Shown in pieces: positions 1 through 6,745 of a stretch of 7,486 nt of DNA. The stretch covers positions 1 to 7,486 of the forward strand of contig JBBSME010000135.1 in the NCBI GenBank assembly GCA_038233335.1, read 5' to 3'. Below the pieces are notes generated by a model. That model saw nothing but the letters and a program-made list of their open reading frames with translations, searched no databases and was not told where the DNA came from. Source of the stretch: Iamia sp038233335. Its GTDB lineage: Bacteria > Actinomycetota > Acidimicrobiia > Acidimicrobiales > Iamiaceae. The position numbers and the translations under genes are program-made. Numbering within the stretch: the first letter of the stretch is position 1; each line of letters opens with the position of its first letter.

Positions 1-686
<686 letters not shown>

Positions 687-700
687 GGACGGTCTGCCGG

Positions 701-1888
701 TCAGCCTCGCTGGTGGACCGCGGCCTCGGTGATGTCGAGCATCCGCTGGAGGGCGACGCGCGCCTGCTCCTGGGTCCGGGGATCGACCTTGATCTGGTTG
801 ACCACCCGACCCTCCACCAGATTCTCGAGGACCCAGCACAGATGGGCGGCGTCGATGCGGAACATGGTCGAGCAGGGGCAGATGAGCGGGTCGAGGGACA
901 CGATGGTCTTGTCCGGCGTCTCGTCGGCCAGGCGCTGCACCAGGTGGATCTCGGTGCCGACGGCGATGGCGGCACCAGCCGGGGCGGCGGCCACGGCCTT
1001 GATGATGTAGTCGGTGGAGCCGACCTGGTCGGCCACCGAGCACAGCTCGTGGGAGCACTCCGGGTGGGCGATCACGATGCCGTCGGGGTGCTCGGCCCGG
1101 AAGGCCTCGACGTGCTCGGGCCGGAACCGCTGGTGGACCGAGCAGTGGCCCTTCCACAGGAGGAAGGTGGCCTCCTTGCAGTCGGCCTCGCTGAGTCCGC
1201 CCCGCTCGTGGCGGGGGTTCCACACCCGCATGTCGTCGTGGGTGAAGCCCATGTCGATGCCGGTGTTGCGGCCCAGGTGCTGGTCGGGGAAGAACAGGAC
1301 CTTGCGCCCCTCGGCCCGGGCCTCGGTCACGATGGCCGCGGCGTCGCGGTCGGCGGCGTCGTCGGGGATCTCGCCCCCGCCGGCCAGGGCCCACTCCAGG
1401 ATCGAGCGAGCGTTGGTGGAGGTGCAGACCGCCCCCCCGTGCTCGCCCACGAACGCCTTCAGGGCGGCCGAGCTGTTCATGTAGGTGATGGGCACCACGT
1501 GGTCGATGTCGATGACCTCGGCCAGGGCCTCCCACGCCTCTTCGACCTCGTCCAGGTCGGCCATGTCGGCCATCGAGCAGCCGGCGTTGAGATCCGGGAG
1601 GATCACCTGCTGGTGGTCGTCGGTGAGCACATCGGCCGACTCGGCCATGAAGTGCACGCCGCAGAACACGATGAACTCGGCCTCGGGCCGCTGCTGGGCC
1701 AGGACCGACAGGCGGTAGGAGTCACCGCGGGCATCGGCCCACCTCATGACCTCGTCGCGCTGGTAGTGGTGTCCCAGGATGAACAGACGATCGCCGAGGG
1801 TGGCCTTGGCTGCGGCGATGCGTTCCTCGAGGTCCTCGAGCGATGCATCGGTGTGTCGCTCGCTGAGCGGGGGTTGGAGCCGGATCAT
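701..1888 (-). CDS. nadA: NadA, quinolinate synthase
   Basis: This 395-residue cytoplasmic enzyme condenses iminoaspartate with dihydroxyacetone phosphate to make quinolinate in de novo NAD synthesis. It uses a [4Fe-4S] cluster held by three cysteines. By position and motif these are Cys155 (AVCTSTNA), Cys249 (GHCSVHQ) and Cys339 (CPCSTM). Other family signatures are GHHYQRDEV (39-47), FCGVHFMAE (75-83), YMNSSAALK (136-144), PDQHLGRNTG (201-210), HPECSHEL (275-282) and VGTEIHLV (310-317). The chosen ATG (CAT at 1886-1888) has a strong GGAGGT ribosome site 9 bases upstream; an upstream extension to 1954 would add a proline/arginine-rich tail with no family support. nadB and nadC, its usual partners, are not adjacent: the gene stands alone, divergent from uvrC and convergent with uvrA. 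Length and motifs suit the longer NadA type of Gram-positive bacteria. Confidence 0.97.
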   Translation of the reverse strand: MIRLQPPLSERHTDASLEDLEERIAAAKATLGDRLFILGHHYQRDEVMRWADARGDSYRLSVLAQQRPEAEFIVFCGVHFMAESADVLTDDHQQVILPDLNAGCSMADMADLDEVEEAWEALAEVIDIDHVVPITYMNSSAALKAFVGEHGGAVCTSTNARSILEWALAGGGEIPDDAADRDAAAIVTEARAEGRKVLFFPDQHLGRNTGIDMGFTHDDMRVWNPRHERGGLSEADCKEATFLLWKGHCSVHQRFRPEHVEAFRAEHPDGIVIAHPECSHELCSVADQVGSTDYIIKAVAAAPAGAAIAVGTEIHLVQRLADETPDKTIVSLDPLICPCSTMFRIDAAHLCWVLENLVEGRVVNQIKVDPRTQEQARVALQRMLDITEAAVHQRG

Positions 1889-1897
1889 GGGTGGAGG

Positions 1898-1903
1898 ACC
1901 TCC
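1898..1903 (-). promoter_or_regulatory. Ribosome binding site of nadA
   Basis: Read on the minus strand this is GGAGGT, a near-perfect Shine-Dalgarno sequence, 9 bases before the ATG at 1888. It decides the nadA start against the longer open frame that continues upstream. Confidence 0.8.
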
Positions 1904-1992
1904 GGGGGAGGGACGCCGATGTGACCGGTGGGGACAGCCTGGTCGCCTCGCCACGGGGATGTCGGTCTCGGAGTCGATATGGAGCCGGATAC

Positions 1993-2004
1993 CAGGCCGG
2001 CCTG
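1993..2004. repeat. 12-bp perfect palindrome, possible operator
   Basis: CAGGCCGGCCTG is its own reverse complement. It lies in the 213-bp divergent spacer between nadA and uvrC, just downstream of the start point predicted for nadA from the TACACT box, where a repressor site would be effective. It does not match any NAD-regulator box or SOS box that I recognise, so an operator role is only a possibility; GC-rich palindromes also occur by chance. Confidence 0.4.
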
Positions 2005-2013
2005 TTGATGGCG

Positions 2014-2019
2014 AGTGTA
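2014..2019 (-). promoter_or_regulatory. Candidate -10 box of nadA
   Basis: On the minus strand these bases read TACACT, a good actinobacterial -10 (TANNNT). It would start transcription near 2007, giving nadA a leader of about 120 bases. A TTGACC lies upstream on that strand (2036-2031), but only 11 bases separate the two, so it is not a standard -35 for this box. The call rests on one hexamer and is tentative. Confidence 0.3.
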
Positions 2020-2048
2020 CGCCGTCACCCGGTCAAACGTTGACGGCG
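2020..2048. repeat. Nested inverted repeats in the nadA-uvrC spacer
   Basis: The outer arms CGCCGTCA (2020-2027) and TGACGGCG (2041-2048) are perfect 8-bp inverted copies with 13 bases between them. Inside and overlapping is a second dyad, GTCAA-ACG-TTGAC (2032-2044). The two share the TTGAC arm, so they cannot both pair in one RNA or cruciform. The site is 53-82 bases upstream of the uvrC start and just upstream of the candidate nadA -10, a place suited to a regulator acting on either gene. The rest of the 1889-2101 spacer shows nothing else I can name. Confidence 0.4.
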
Positions 2049-2101
2049 CCGGGCCGATTCCCGGGGCGCGCACTGGGCCCGCGATCGGGCACCCTGGGGG
2101 C

Positions 2102-3961
2102 GTGGTCGATCGTCCCCCCGCCGGCACCGTCCCGGACGCGCCCGGCAGCTACCAGTTCAAGGATGTCGACGGGCGGGTCATCTATGTCGGCAAGGCCAAG
2201 TCGTTGCGCCAGCGCCTGTCGAACTACTTCCAGAACCCCCGCAGCATGCCGCCCCGCACGGCGCAGATGGTGGCCACCGCCGAGACCGTCGAGTGGATCC
2301 AGGTCCGCAACGACGTCGAGGCGTTCATGCTCGAGTACTCGCTGATTAAGGCGCACCGGCCCCGGTTCAACATCCGCCTGGTGGACGACAAGAGCTACCC
2401 GTTCCTGGCGGTGACGGTGGGCGACGAGTGGGCCCGTCCGATGGTCATGCGGGGCAAGCGCCGCAAGGGGGTGCGCTACTTCGGCCCGTACGCCCACGCC
2501 TACGCCATCCGCGACACCCTGGACCTGCTGCTCCGCACCTTTCCGCTGCGCTCCTGCTCGGACAACAAGCTGGAGCGGCACCGCAAGCTGGGCAAGCCCT
2601 GCCTCCTCTTCCACATCGAGAAGTGCTCGGGTCCGTGCGTGGGTGAGGTCGAGCGAGAGCACTACGACGAGCTGGTCGCCGACCTGCTCAAGTTCCTCGA
2701 GGGCGACACCGACGACATCGTCCGACGGCTCGAGGTGGAGATGGCCACCGCCGCCTCGGACCTGGAGTTCGAGCGGGCGGCCCGGGTCCGGGACCGGCTG
2801 GCCGCGGTGCGCAAGGCCATCGAGCGCCAGCAGATGGTGGTGGAGAAGGGTGAGGACCTCGACGTCATCGGCATCGCCGAAGACGAGCTGGAGGCTGCCG
2901 TCCAGGTCTTCTTCGTCCGCAAGGGTCGGGTCCTCGGGCGCAAGGGCTTCGTGGTCGACAAGGTCGAGGACCTGGCCGAGGGTGAGCTCATCGGCCGCAT
3001 CCTGGGTGAGCTGTACCAGGAGCCCGCGCCGCTGGGCATCCCCCGGACCGTGCTGGTGCCCGACGACCCCGACGACCTGGCCCTCTACGAGGACTTCCTG
3101 GAGGAGCAGCGGGGGACCCGGGTGTCCATCCGCGTCCCCCAACGGGGCGACAAGCGGGCCCTGGCCGAGACGGTGACCCGGAACGCCACCGAGGAGCTGG
3201 TCCGCCACCGCCTCAAGCGGGCCAGCGACCACAACAGCCGGGCTCGGGCCCTCAACGAACTCCAGGAGGCGCTCGACCTGCCCCTCTCGCCGCTGCGGAT
3301 CGAGTGCTACGACATGAGCCACCTCCAGGGCACGGACTACGTCGGCTCGATGGTCGTGCTGGAAGACGCCCTGCCCAAGAAGTCCGAGTACCGCCGGTTC
3401 AAGATCAAGACCGTCGAGGGCAACGACGACTTCGCGGCCATGGAGGAGGTGCTCACGCGCCGCCTCACCGCCTACCAGATCGAGCGGGAGAAGCCGGTGA
3501 GCGAGCGGGAGGGCCGGTTCTCCTACCCGCCCCAGCTGCTGCTGGTCGACGGAGGCAAGGGCCAGCTGACCTCGGCCATGAGGGTGCTGGAGACCCTCGG
3601 GCTGGACGAGGAGATCCCGGTGGCGTCGCTGGCCAAGCGCTTCGAGGAGGTCTACCTGCCGGGCCAGGCCGATCCGGTGCGGCTGCCCCGCCAGTCCGAG
3701 GCGCTGTACCTGCTCCAGCGGATCCGGGACGAGTCCCACCGCTTCGCCATCAGCTACCACCGCCAGCTGCGGGACAAGCGCATGACCAAGTCGGTGCTCG
3801 ACGGCATCCCCGGGCTGGGCGAGACCCGGAAGAAGCGCCTGACCAAGGAGCTGGGCGGCGTCCGGGCCGTGCAGAGGGCCAGCCTGGAGGACCTCAAGTC
3901 CCTCTCCTGGTTGCCCGACAGGGTTGCGGAGGCGGTGCACGCCAACCTGCACGGCCAGTGA
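2102..3961 (+). CDS. uvrC: UvrC, excinuclease ABC subunit C
   Basis: This complete 619-residue dual nuclease makes the 3' and 5' incisions around UvrB-bound DNA lesions. The N-terminal GIY-YIG domain has Tyr17 (GSY), Tyr28-Val-Gly, Arg38 and the metal-binding Glu78 (MLEYSLIK). A cysteine cluster follows (Cys152, 167, 175, 179), as in many UvrC proteins. The UVR helix pair that binds UvrB is at about 205-240 (DLEFERAARVRDRL). The RNase H-like domain carries the DDH triad Asp404 (ECYDMSHLQG), Asp483 (LVDGGKGQL) and His546 (RDESHRF). Helix-hairpin-helix motifs occupy about 566-619. No catalytic residue is missing. GTG at 2102 was chosen because family members begin a few residues before RPPAGTVPDAPGSYQF; the open frame continues upstream to 2015 without family support. 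There is no clear Shine-Dalgarno. A CACCCT six bases before the GTG might be the -10 of a leaderless mRNA, which is weak evidence. Confidence 0.97.
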   Translation: MVDRPPAGTVPDAPGSYQFKDVDGRVIYVGKAKSLRQRLSNYFQNPRSMPPRTAQMVATAETVEWIQVRNDVEAFMLEYSLIKAHRPRFNIRLVDDKSYPFLAVTVGDEWARPMVMRGKRRKGVRYFGPYAHAYAIRDTLDLLLRTFPLRSCSDNKLERHRKLGKPCLLFHIEKCSGPCVGEVEREHYDELVADLLKFLEGDTDDIVRRLEVEMATAASDLEFERAARVRDRLAAVRKAIERQQMVVEKGEDLDVIGIAEDELEAAVQVFFVRKGRVLGRKGFVVDKVEDLAEGELIGRILGELYQEPAPLGIPRTVLVPDDPDDLALYEDFLEEQRGTRVSIRVPQRGDKRALAETVTRNATEELVRHRLKRASDHNSRARALNELQEALDLPLSPLRIECYDMSHLQGTDYVGSMVVLEDALPKKSEYRRFKIKTVEGNDDFAAMEEVLTRRLTAYQIEREKPVSEREGRFSYPPQLLLVDGGKGQLTSAMRVLETLGLDEEIPVASLAKRFEEVYLPGQADPVRLPRQSEALYLLQRIRDESHRFAISYHRQLRDKRMTKSVLDGIPGLGETRKKRLTKELGGVRAVQRASLEDLKSLSWLPDRVAEAVHANLHGQ

Positions 3962-3991
3962 CGATCGTAGACACGGCGCCCATCGTGCGGT

Positions 3992-4001
3992 GAGGGAGAG
4001 G
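3992..4001 (+). promoter_or_regulatory. Ribosome binding site of the DUF2142-like gene
   Basis: The purine run GAGGGAGAGG ends 10 bases before the ATG at 4012 and supports that start. It lies in the 50-bp gap after uvrC, so the membrane-protein gene could be read through from uvrC; no terminator is visible in this gap. Confidence 0.6.
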
Positions 4002-4011
4002 ATCGGTCCGA

Positions 4012-5715
4012 ATGGCATGTCGAGACGTGGAGGACGGGTCCCGTCGCCTCCGTCGCGCCGGCCGCGTCCCGCTGGCGGTGGTGGCCGCCGCGCTCGCCTT
4101 CGGCGCCCTGGCCGGGCTCTGGTCCGTGGTCATGCCCGTCGCCGAGGCCCCCGACGAGCACTTCCACCTGGGGCTGGTGTTGCACCTGGCTGACGGCGGC
4201 GACTACCCGCGCTTCGACGACCTCGAGCGCCAAGTCTCGGTCGACCGCCTGTGCCGGACCTACGCCACCTCGTCCCGAGTGTGCCAGACCCCTCAGGAGG
4301 CCGCCGACGACAGCGTTGCCCTCCGGGACCATCCCGCCGACGAGGGCCCGAGCCGGGGGTCTCGGCCTACCTGGAGGGAGGATGGCGGTCGGGACTCGAC
4401 TGGCCTGGGCAACCAGATGCCCCAGCACCCGCCGCTCTACTACCAGAGCGCGGCGAGCATCCTCCGAGTCGAGCGGGCGATCACCGGCGGTACCTGGTCC
4501 CTCGACCGGGAGCTGGCCCTCCTCCGCCTGGTGAACGCGGCCCTGCTGGCGCCGCTGCCGCTGCTGGCCTGGTGGGCGTGTCGCCGCAGCGGCCTGGCTG
4601 ACGGGGTGGGGGTGACCGCCGCCGTCGCGCTGCTCGGCGTCCCCATGCTCACCCACATCGGCTCCACCCTCAACAACGACAACCTGCTCACCCTCCTCGG
4701 CGCGGCGCTGGTAGCCCTCCTGGCCGGGGTGGCCCGGGGCGACCGGACGACCCGGACCGCGCTGGCGGTCGGCCTGGTCGTGGGGGCAGCCCTGCTGACC
4801 AAGGCCTCGGCGATCGTGTTCCCGCCCGCCGTCTTCCTTGCCTACCTGGTCGGCGCGCGGGCGCATGCAACCCGGTGGTCGGCCCGGATCCGCGCCGCGG
4901 TGCCCCCGCTGGCCTTCGCGGGCGTCGCTTCTGTGGTCGCGGCGGCCTGGTGGTATGTCGGGGTGTGGGCCAGGACAGGTCAGCTGGTTCCCACGATCGA
5001 GGATGCTCGGCTGACCGCCGCGCTCCGACCCCCGGGCTTCCAACCCGACGCAGCTGCCTACGCGGGTCGGTTCGTCCAGCTGCTGACCGAGCGGTTCTGG
5101 GGGTCCTTCGGCTGGTACAGCGTGCAGCTCAGTCCGGTGGTCGTTGCCCTGGCCACCGGACTGGCCGGCGCCGCCATCGCGTCGGCGCTGTTGCCGGCGA
5201 GGTCAGACCCGCCCCCGGAGGCGGCGACCACGGTGGCCCGTCCGGTGGCCCTGGTGCTGGCCGCGCCGACCGTGGGGCTGCTCGCGTTCGTGGCCGTCCA
5301 CGCCTTCGACCTCCACCTGCGGAGCGGCACCTACCCCTTCATCCAGGGCCGCTACCTGTTCGCGGGGCTCGTGGGCCCCGCCGTGCTCGCCGCGACGGGT
5401 CTCCGGCGGTGGGTGGGCCGGCCGAGCCCGGCGGTCATGCTGGCCGCGACGCTGGCCCTCCAGCTGGTGGCGCTCCGGCGCTCCTTCGTCGCGTCGTGGG
5501 GCGGCCCCGGGGTGTCGCCGGCAGGACGGGCCCGGGCGCTGTTGGCCTGGAGTGGTTGGCCTGAGGCCGTCACGCTGGGCCTGGTCGCCGTCGCCGGTCT
5601 GCTCGTGGGGTGGGTGGTGGCCGAGGTCCTGGTCTGGGTCCGCGCCGAAGCGTCTCCTGGCGAGCGGGCGCCGACGGCGGGCCCGGACGTCCCGGCCGTC
5701 GGCTCCGCTCGGTGA
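4012..5715 (+). CDS. Polytopic membrane protein, DUF2142/GT-C glycosyltransferase-like
   Basis: This 567-residue protein is very hydrophobic, with about ten to twelve membrane segments. The first is at about 20-43, and others lie at about 168-190, 198-216, 224-241, 250-281, 297-320, 372-395, 410-430, 448-464, 472-489 and 517-543. GT-C enzymes transfer sugars from lipid-linked donors on the outer face of the membrane. The features supporting this family are an acidic APDEHFH motif (46-52) right after the first segment, where GT-C enzymes keep their catalytic Asp/Glu, a hydrophilic loop of about 100 residues ending in QHPPLYY (138-144), NNDNLL (221-226), RFWGSFGW (361-368) and QGRYLF (445-450). 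These short motifs are typical of DUF2142 proteins. The substrate is unknown; cell-wall or surface-polysaccharide glycosylation is the family-level guess. The C-terminus is a short charged, proline-rich tail. It sits 50 bp after uvrC and 86 bp before the dioxygenase gene. Confidence 0.8.
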   Translation: MACRDVEDGSRRLRRAGRVPLAVVAAALAFGALAGLWSVVMPVAEAPDEHFHLGLVLHLADGGDYPRFDDLERQVSVDRLCRTYATSSRVCQTPQEAADDSVALRDHPADEGPSRGSRPTWREDGGRDSTGLGNQMPQHPPLYYQSAASILRVERAITGGTWSLDRELALLRLVNAALLAPLPLLAWWACRRSGLADGVGVTAAVALLGVPMLTHIGSTLNNDNLLTLLGAALVALLAGVARGDRTTRTALAVGLVVGAALLTKASAIVFPPAVFLAYLVGARAHATRWSARIRAAVPPLAFAGVASVVAAAWWYVGVWARTGQLVPTIEDARLTAALRPPGFQPDAAAYAGRFVQLLTERFWGSFGWYSVQLSPVVVALATGLAGAAIASALLPARSDPPPEAATTVARPVALVLAAPTVGLLAFVAVHAFDLHLRSGTYPFIQGRYLFAGLVGPAVLAATGLRRWVGRPSPAVMLAATLALQLVALRRSFVASWGGPGVSPAGRARALLAWSGWPEAVTLGLVAVAGLLVGWVVAEVLVWVRAEASPGERAPTAGPDVPAVGSAR

Positions 5716-5787
5716 CCATGAATCTGTCCCGAGGCCACCCTGGTCGGCCAGACTCCCACGGCGGGGGCCGCGCCGGTCGCCCCGTCC

Positions 5788-5792
5788 AGGAG
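5788..5792 (+). promoter_or_regulatory. Ribosome binding site of the dioxygenase gene
   Basis: AGGAG lies 9 bases before the ATG at 5802. It decides this start over an upstream extension of the frame that would run inside the preceding membrane-protein gene. The rest of the 5716-5801 spacer shows no clear promoter or terminator, so cotranscription with the upstream gene is possible. Confidence 0.65.
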
Positions 5793-5801
5793 CCACGACC
5801 G

Positions 5802-6608
5802 ATGACCCATCGCAGCGTCTCGCCCGGTGAGGGATCAGCCTCCGACCCCGACCTACGGGGCGTGGCGGCGTCGTTCCGGGAGCAGGGGTGGGTCCTGACC
5901 CGCACCCTGGAGCCCGACGCCACCGCCACTCTCCAGGGGTGGGTCGACGAGGTGGCCGCGTGGCCCGACGAGGCGGGGGAGTGGATGCACCACCGGGAGA
6001 TGACCGACCACGGCCCGGCCCTGTGCCGCAGCGAGCACCTCATCCCGTTCCACGCCGGCCTGTGCGACCTGCTCACGGCGGGGGACGTGCTCGCCACCGC
6101 CGGGGCCCTGCTGGGCCAATCCGCCGTGCTCTACAAGGAGAAGGTCAACTACAAGCTGGCGGGCGGGGCGGGCTACTCGCCTCACCAGGACGCGCCGGCG
6201 TACCCCTTCATCGACCAGCACGTCTCCTGCATGGTCGCGGTGGACGACGCCACCGAGGAGAACGGCTGCCTGGAGGTGGTGACCGGAGCCCACGCCGAGG
6301 TGCTGCCGACCGATGACACCGGCTGCATCCATCCCGACGTGGTGTCCACCCTGGACTGGGAGCCCATGCCGGTGCCGGCCGGCCACACGCTGTGGTTCCA
6401 CTCCCGCACCCCGCATCGCAGTGGCCCCAACCGCGCGGAGCGGTCCCGGCGGGCCCTCTACCCGACCTACAACGCCCTCGCCGAAGGCGACCTCCGGGCC
6501 GCCTACTACGACGAGAAGCGGGCCCGGTTCGCCGCCGGTCGGGAGGGCACCGCCGCCGACCGGGTGCAGGTGTCGCTGATCGGTGACTTCCAAGGCCGGG
6601 AGGTGTGA
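5802..6608 (+). CDS. PhyH-family Fe(II)/2-oxoglutarate dioxygenase, PhnY-like candidate
   Basis: This 268-residue soluble enzyme belongs to the phytanoyl-CoA dioxygenase family, which hydroxylates substrates using Fe(II), O2 and 2-oxoglutarate. The iron triad is visible as His128-X-Asp130 (PHQDAPAY) and distal His205 (TPHRSGPN). Arg216, eleven residues after the distal His, is placed to bind the 2-oxoglutarate carboxylate, as in PHYH. YKEKVNYKL (111-119) and VDDATEENGCLEVV (147-160) are typical of bacterial PhyH proteins. The gene is followed by an HD oxygenase gene of the PhnZ type. In known phosphonate pathways the first enzyme before PhnZ is PhnY, a PhyH-type protein that hydroxylates 2-aminoethylphosphonate at C1, whereas TmpA, the partner of TmpB, resembles gamma-butyrobetaine hydroxylase instead. 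The family call is firm. The phosphonate role is inferred from the neighbour, and another small hydroxylated substrate is possible. Confidence 0.9.
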   Translation: MTHRSVSPGEGSASDPDLRGVAASFREQGWVLTRTLEPDATATLQGWVDEVAAWPDEAGEWMHHREMTDHGPALCRSEHLIPFHAGLCDLLTAGDVLATAGALLGQSAVLYKEKVNYKLAGGAGYSPHQDAPAYPFIDQHVSCMVAVDDATEENGCLEVVTGAHAEVLPTDDTGCIHPDVVSTLDWEPMPVPAGHTLWFHSRTPHRSGPNRAERSRRALYPTYNALAEGDLRAAYYDEKRARFAAGREGTAADRVQVSLIGDFQGREV

Positions 6609-6745
6609 GCGTGCTCCCCGTGCGCCAAGGCCCGTCGTGCTCCCGCTCCGGCGGGAGCGGGAGCGGGGCCTCGGCCACCGCGGCCACCGTGGCCCGAGCG
6701 GGCGATCCGGCCCACCTCCTCCCGGCCTCGGGCGCCTCCCGATGA
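6605..6745 (+). CDS. Possible small ORF linking the dioxygenase and HD genes
   Basis: A 46-codon frame starts at GTG 6605, overlapping the dioxygenase stop (GTGA), and ends at TGA 6743-6745, overlapping the HD-gene ATG (ATGA). About 42 of 46 codons end in G or C, more than either other forward frame here (roughly 34-37), which is the coding pattern of this genome. The predicted peptide begins MSVLPVRQGPS and is rich in Ser, Gly and Ala, with no domain, membrane segment or signal peptide that I recognise. Such 4-bp overlaps suggest translational coupling, which would explain why the HD gene lacks its own Shine-Dalgarno. Against it: low complexity, no homologue known to me, and a hairpin inside. 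It may be noncoding spacer. Confidence 0.3.
   Translation: MSVLPVRQGPSCSRSGGSGSGASATAATVARAGDPAHLLPASGASR
6639..6664 (+). repeat. 11-bp perfect hairpin between dioxygenase and HD genes
   Basis: GCTCCCGCTCC (6639-6649) and GGAGCGGGAGC (6654-6664) are exact inverted copies around a GGCG loop, giving a very stable GC-only hairpin 30 bases after the dioxygenase stop. No T-run follows, so it is not a classical intrinsic terminator. It could be a T-less terminator, an attenuator lowering HD-gene expression, or an RNA-end stabiliser. Confidence 0.6.

Noticed and set aside
688..702. A possible bidirectional terminator between the convergent uvrA and nadA stops.
   Set aside because: Only a 5-bp stem with a bulged G can be drawn, it overlaps the nadA stop and no T-run follows, so it is too weak to annotate.
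2040..2045. TTGACG as a -35 box for uvrC.
   Set aside because: No acceptable -10 lies 16-19 bases downstream; the hexamer is better explained as one arm of the inverted repeats there.
2033..4018. A 661-codon open frame on the minus strand opposite uvrC, longer than uvrC itself.
   Set aside because: It is an antisense shadow of strong GC-biased codon use in uvrC. Its translation is rich in Leu, Val, His and Gln with no domain, while uvrC has every family motif in the other strand.
3754..5043. A 429-codon minus-strand open frame opposite the end of uvrC and the membrane-protein gene.
   Set aside because: It is a Gly/Arg/Gln-rich shadow frame with no domain. The plus-strand frame shows membrane segments and DUF2142-type motifs.
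6583..6741. An N-terminal extension of the HD protein to a GTG at 6583.
   Set aside because: It would overlap the dioxygenase gene and add 53 Arg/Pro/Gly-rich residues with poorer G/C third-position bias; PhnZ-type proteins have the length obtained from the ATG at 6742.
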